From UBA10518 sp022837185 (GTDB taxonomy: Bacteria > Desulfobacterota > Desulfobulbia > Desulfobulbales > Desulfobulbaceae): 64,000 nt of DNA. Location of the stretch: NCBI GenBank assembly GCA_034007705.1, contig JAVEQK010000008.1, positions 1 to 64,000 of the forward strand. Direction: 5' to 3'. A program made the position numbers and the translations under genes. The stretch's first letter is position 1. Each line of letters starts with the position of its first letter. A model generated the notes under the pieces. The model worked only from the letters and a program-made list of their open reading frames with translations, made no database searches and had not been told where the DNA came from. Shown one piece after another: positions 62,570 through 64,000 of the stretch.

Positions 62570-63165
62570 AGCGGAATATGAAGCGATACGGGATATGGTG
62601 CGGGATACTGCTTATCTGGCTGGCGGCCCTGGGCGGCTGCGTGCAGCCGAAGCAGTACCGGTCCGAGGAGAAAGAAATCATGGACCCCGTAATCGTTTTC
62701 CGTTCGTTCAGCGGCTACTATATTCTTTCCTGTCTGCAGGATTCCCTGGATATGGACCGCCAGGAATTTGACCGCCGGTTTGCCACGGCGGAATCCGCCT
62801 CCGAACAGGGGGCCGACCTGGACTCCCTTCGTTTTGTCTGCCTGAGCTTGAATGCGCATGCCGACGTGGATCAGTTCAGGCGGGGACTCGAGGTGTTTGA
62901 CCGGTATCTGCGCGATCATCCCGATGCGGGCAATGACATGCTCGGCCTCCGGCTGCTGTTGGGGCGCCTTGACGAGGAGGTCAGAAACGGATGGAGCGCC
63001 CGGCAGACACTCCTGGGCGAGAAGAAGGAGCTGCAGGAGCAGCTTGCTTTGCTGCAGGGCAGCCTTGAGCAGGTCGAACTCAAAAACATCGAACTGCAGA
63101 ATCAGATAGAACAGTTGAAAAATATCGAACATATTATCAAGAGCAGGGAGACTGACAAACCATGA
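62566..63165 (+). CDS. QseG-like lipoprotein with C-terminal coiled coil
   Basis: A 199-residue lipoprotein: hydrophobic N-terminus ending in LAALGGC (lipobox Cys near residue 25). A helical domain follows, and then a long coiled coil from about residue 145 to the end (KKELQEQLALLQGSLEQVEL, then KNIELQNQIEQLKN). ATGA overlaps the kinase stop and another ATGA overlaps the regulator, so translation is coupled. By position it is the QseG/GlrL-type accessory of the kinase, although sequence likeness is only general. Confidence 0.82.
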   Translation: MKRNMKRYGIWCGILLIWLAALGGCVQPKQYRSEEKEIMDPVIVFRSFSGYYILSCLQDSLDMDRQEFDRRFATAESASEQGADLDSLRFVCLSLNAHADVDQFRRGLEVFDRYLRDHPDAGNDMLGLRLLLGRLDEEVRNGWSARQTLLGEKKELQEQLALLQGSLEQVELKNIELQNQIEQLKNIEHIIKSRETDKP

Positions 63166-64000
63166 CACAAAAACACTACCGCGTTCTTCTTGTCGATGAT
63201 GAGGCTGATCTGCTCAGTTTGTGGAAACTGCGGCTGGAAAGCAGCGGTTATGAGGTCGAAACGGCTCTCAGCGGGGAGGAAGCGCTGGCCAAACTGTCCG
63301 TATTCAATCCGGAGGTCGTCCTGACCGACCTGCGGATGCCGGGAATTGACGGCATGGCTCTTTTTGAGGCTATCCGCGAACGGAACAAGTCCATTCCGGT
63401 CATCATCATCACGGCGCACGGCTCCATCCCCGAGGCGGTCGAGGCGACCCGGCAGGGCGTTTTTTCCTTTCTCACCAAACCCATAGACGGCAAGGAGCTC
63501 ATCCGCGAGACGGAAAAGGCGCTCAGGTTTTCCATGGGGGGCGCGCCGGTGCGCGACGATGAGGATGAGTGGCGCAGCGACATTATTTCCCGCAGCGCCG
63601 TGATGGAGGAATTGCTGTCCCGGGCGAAGCTGGTGGCGGATACGGATTCGACCGTGCTGATCAGGGGAGAAAGCGGGACCGGCAAGGAACTGCTGGCCAT
63701 CGCCATCCACAGGGCCAGCAGCCGCAGGAAGGGGCCGTTTATCCCGGTCAACTGCACGGCCATCCCGGAGACCCTTCTCGAATCCGAGCTGTTCGGGCAT
63801 GCAAAAGGGTCATTTACCGGGGCCTTGAAAAGCTATTTCGGTCTTTTCCAGTCCGCCCACCATGGGACGCTTTTTCTCGATGAAATCGGCGACATGCCCA
63901 TGCACCTGCAGGTCAAGCTGCTGCGTGTGCTGCAGGAAAGACAGGTACGGCCGGTGGGCAGCACGACCCCGGTCCCCGTGGATGTCCGGATAATTTCGGC
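63162..64000 (+). CDS. glrR: Sigma54-dependent response regulator, GlrR/QseF-like (runs off the right edge)
   Basis: Partial gene, 279 codons in view with no stop. The receiver has LLVDDEADLL, phospho-acceptor TDLRMPG (about residue 56) and FLTKPID. The AAA+ domain follows: RGESGTGKE (Walker A), ESELFGHAKGSFTGALK and LFLDEIGDMP (Walker B). The sigma54-contact loop reads GSFTGA, with Ser for the usual Ala. It would activate sigma54 promoters on phosphorylation by the kinase two genes upstream. The DNA-binding domain lies beyond the window. Confidence 0.93.
   Translation, partial: MTQKHYRVLLVDDEADLLSLWKLRLESSGYEVETALSGEEALAKLSVFNPEVVLTDLRMPGIDGMALFEAIRERNKSIPVIIITAHGSIPEAVEATRQGVFSFLTKPIDGKELIRETEKALRFSMGGAPVRDDEDEWRSDIISRSAVMEELLSRAKLVADTDSTVLIRGESGTGKELLAIAIHRASSRRKGPFIPVNCTAIPETLLESELFGHAKGSFTGALKSYFGLFQSAHHGTLFLDEIGDMPMHLQVKLLRVLQERQVRPVGSTTPVPVDVRIIS

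Overview
The window looks like chromosome of an anaerobic Desulfobacterota (deltaproteobacterial, perhaps Desulfobulbales-like) bacterium. The basis is the mix of a family II Mn-dependent pyrophosphatase, a CooC-type nickel ATPase, a multihaem cytochrome carrying a probable selenocysteine, a GlrK/QseG/GlrR-type operon and GC-rich codon use. This assignment is inference; there is no rRNA or other marker gene. I saw no tRNA, CRISPR array, transposase or phage gene.

Positions 200-49,670 form one very large surface-glycan locus, almost all on the + strand with many 4-14 bp gene overlaps. Its left part (200-10,380) holds two separate polysaccharide ABC exporters (wzm/wzt pairs), a PNPT-type initiating transferase, a WbpM-like 4,6-dehydratase, a partner reductase/epimerase and an O-antigen ligase/polymerase-like protein. 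The second Wzt carries a C-terminal glycan-binding domain and is followed by a methyltransferase/kinase-like/methyltransferase fusion that could cap chains. The middle (12,857-32,374) adds glycosyltransferases, a TylF-like methyltransferase, a HAD protein, GlpD, AsnB, an SDR, an acyltransferase-3 protein and an AlgI/AlgJ-like acetylation pair. The stretch 32,496-44,246 adds a GT2 fusion, two GT-C-like membrane proteins (one in an AT-rich, minus-strand island), a hexapeptide acyltransferase, two flippase-like proteins (one fused to a TolB-like propeller) and three exported proteins. The right end (44,337-49,669) has four GT2 proteins and a WbaP-type initiating transferase. A 123-bp tandem repeat interrupted by a 100-N assembly gap lies at 16,359-16,733.

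From 49,690 to the end the genes are mostly cellular: cooC, a Bax-inhibitor-1 protein, an anchored hypothetical, ppaC, the probable selenoprotein, rarA, a receiver-GAF-cyclase protein, a PilZ protein, a succinate-semialdehyde-type dehydrogenase, and a histidine kinase/lipoprotein/sigma54-regulator operon that runs off the right edge.

The most notable observation is at 53,718-55,340 on the minus strand. A signal peptide and the start of a UshA-like domain sit directly upstream of the apparent ORF, in the same frame, separated only by one TGA codon. That TGA makes a Cys-Gly-Sec motif. It is followed by a hairpin with the loop GGUCU exactly 18 nt downstream, the loop and spacing of the E. coli fdhF SECIS. 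An ORF caller truncates this gene and loses both the export signal and the selenocysteine.
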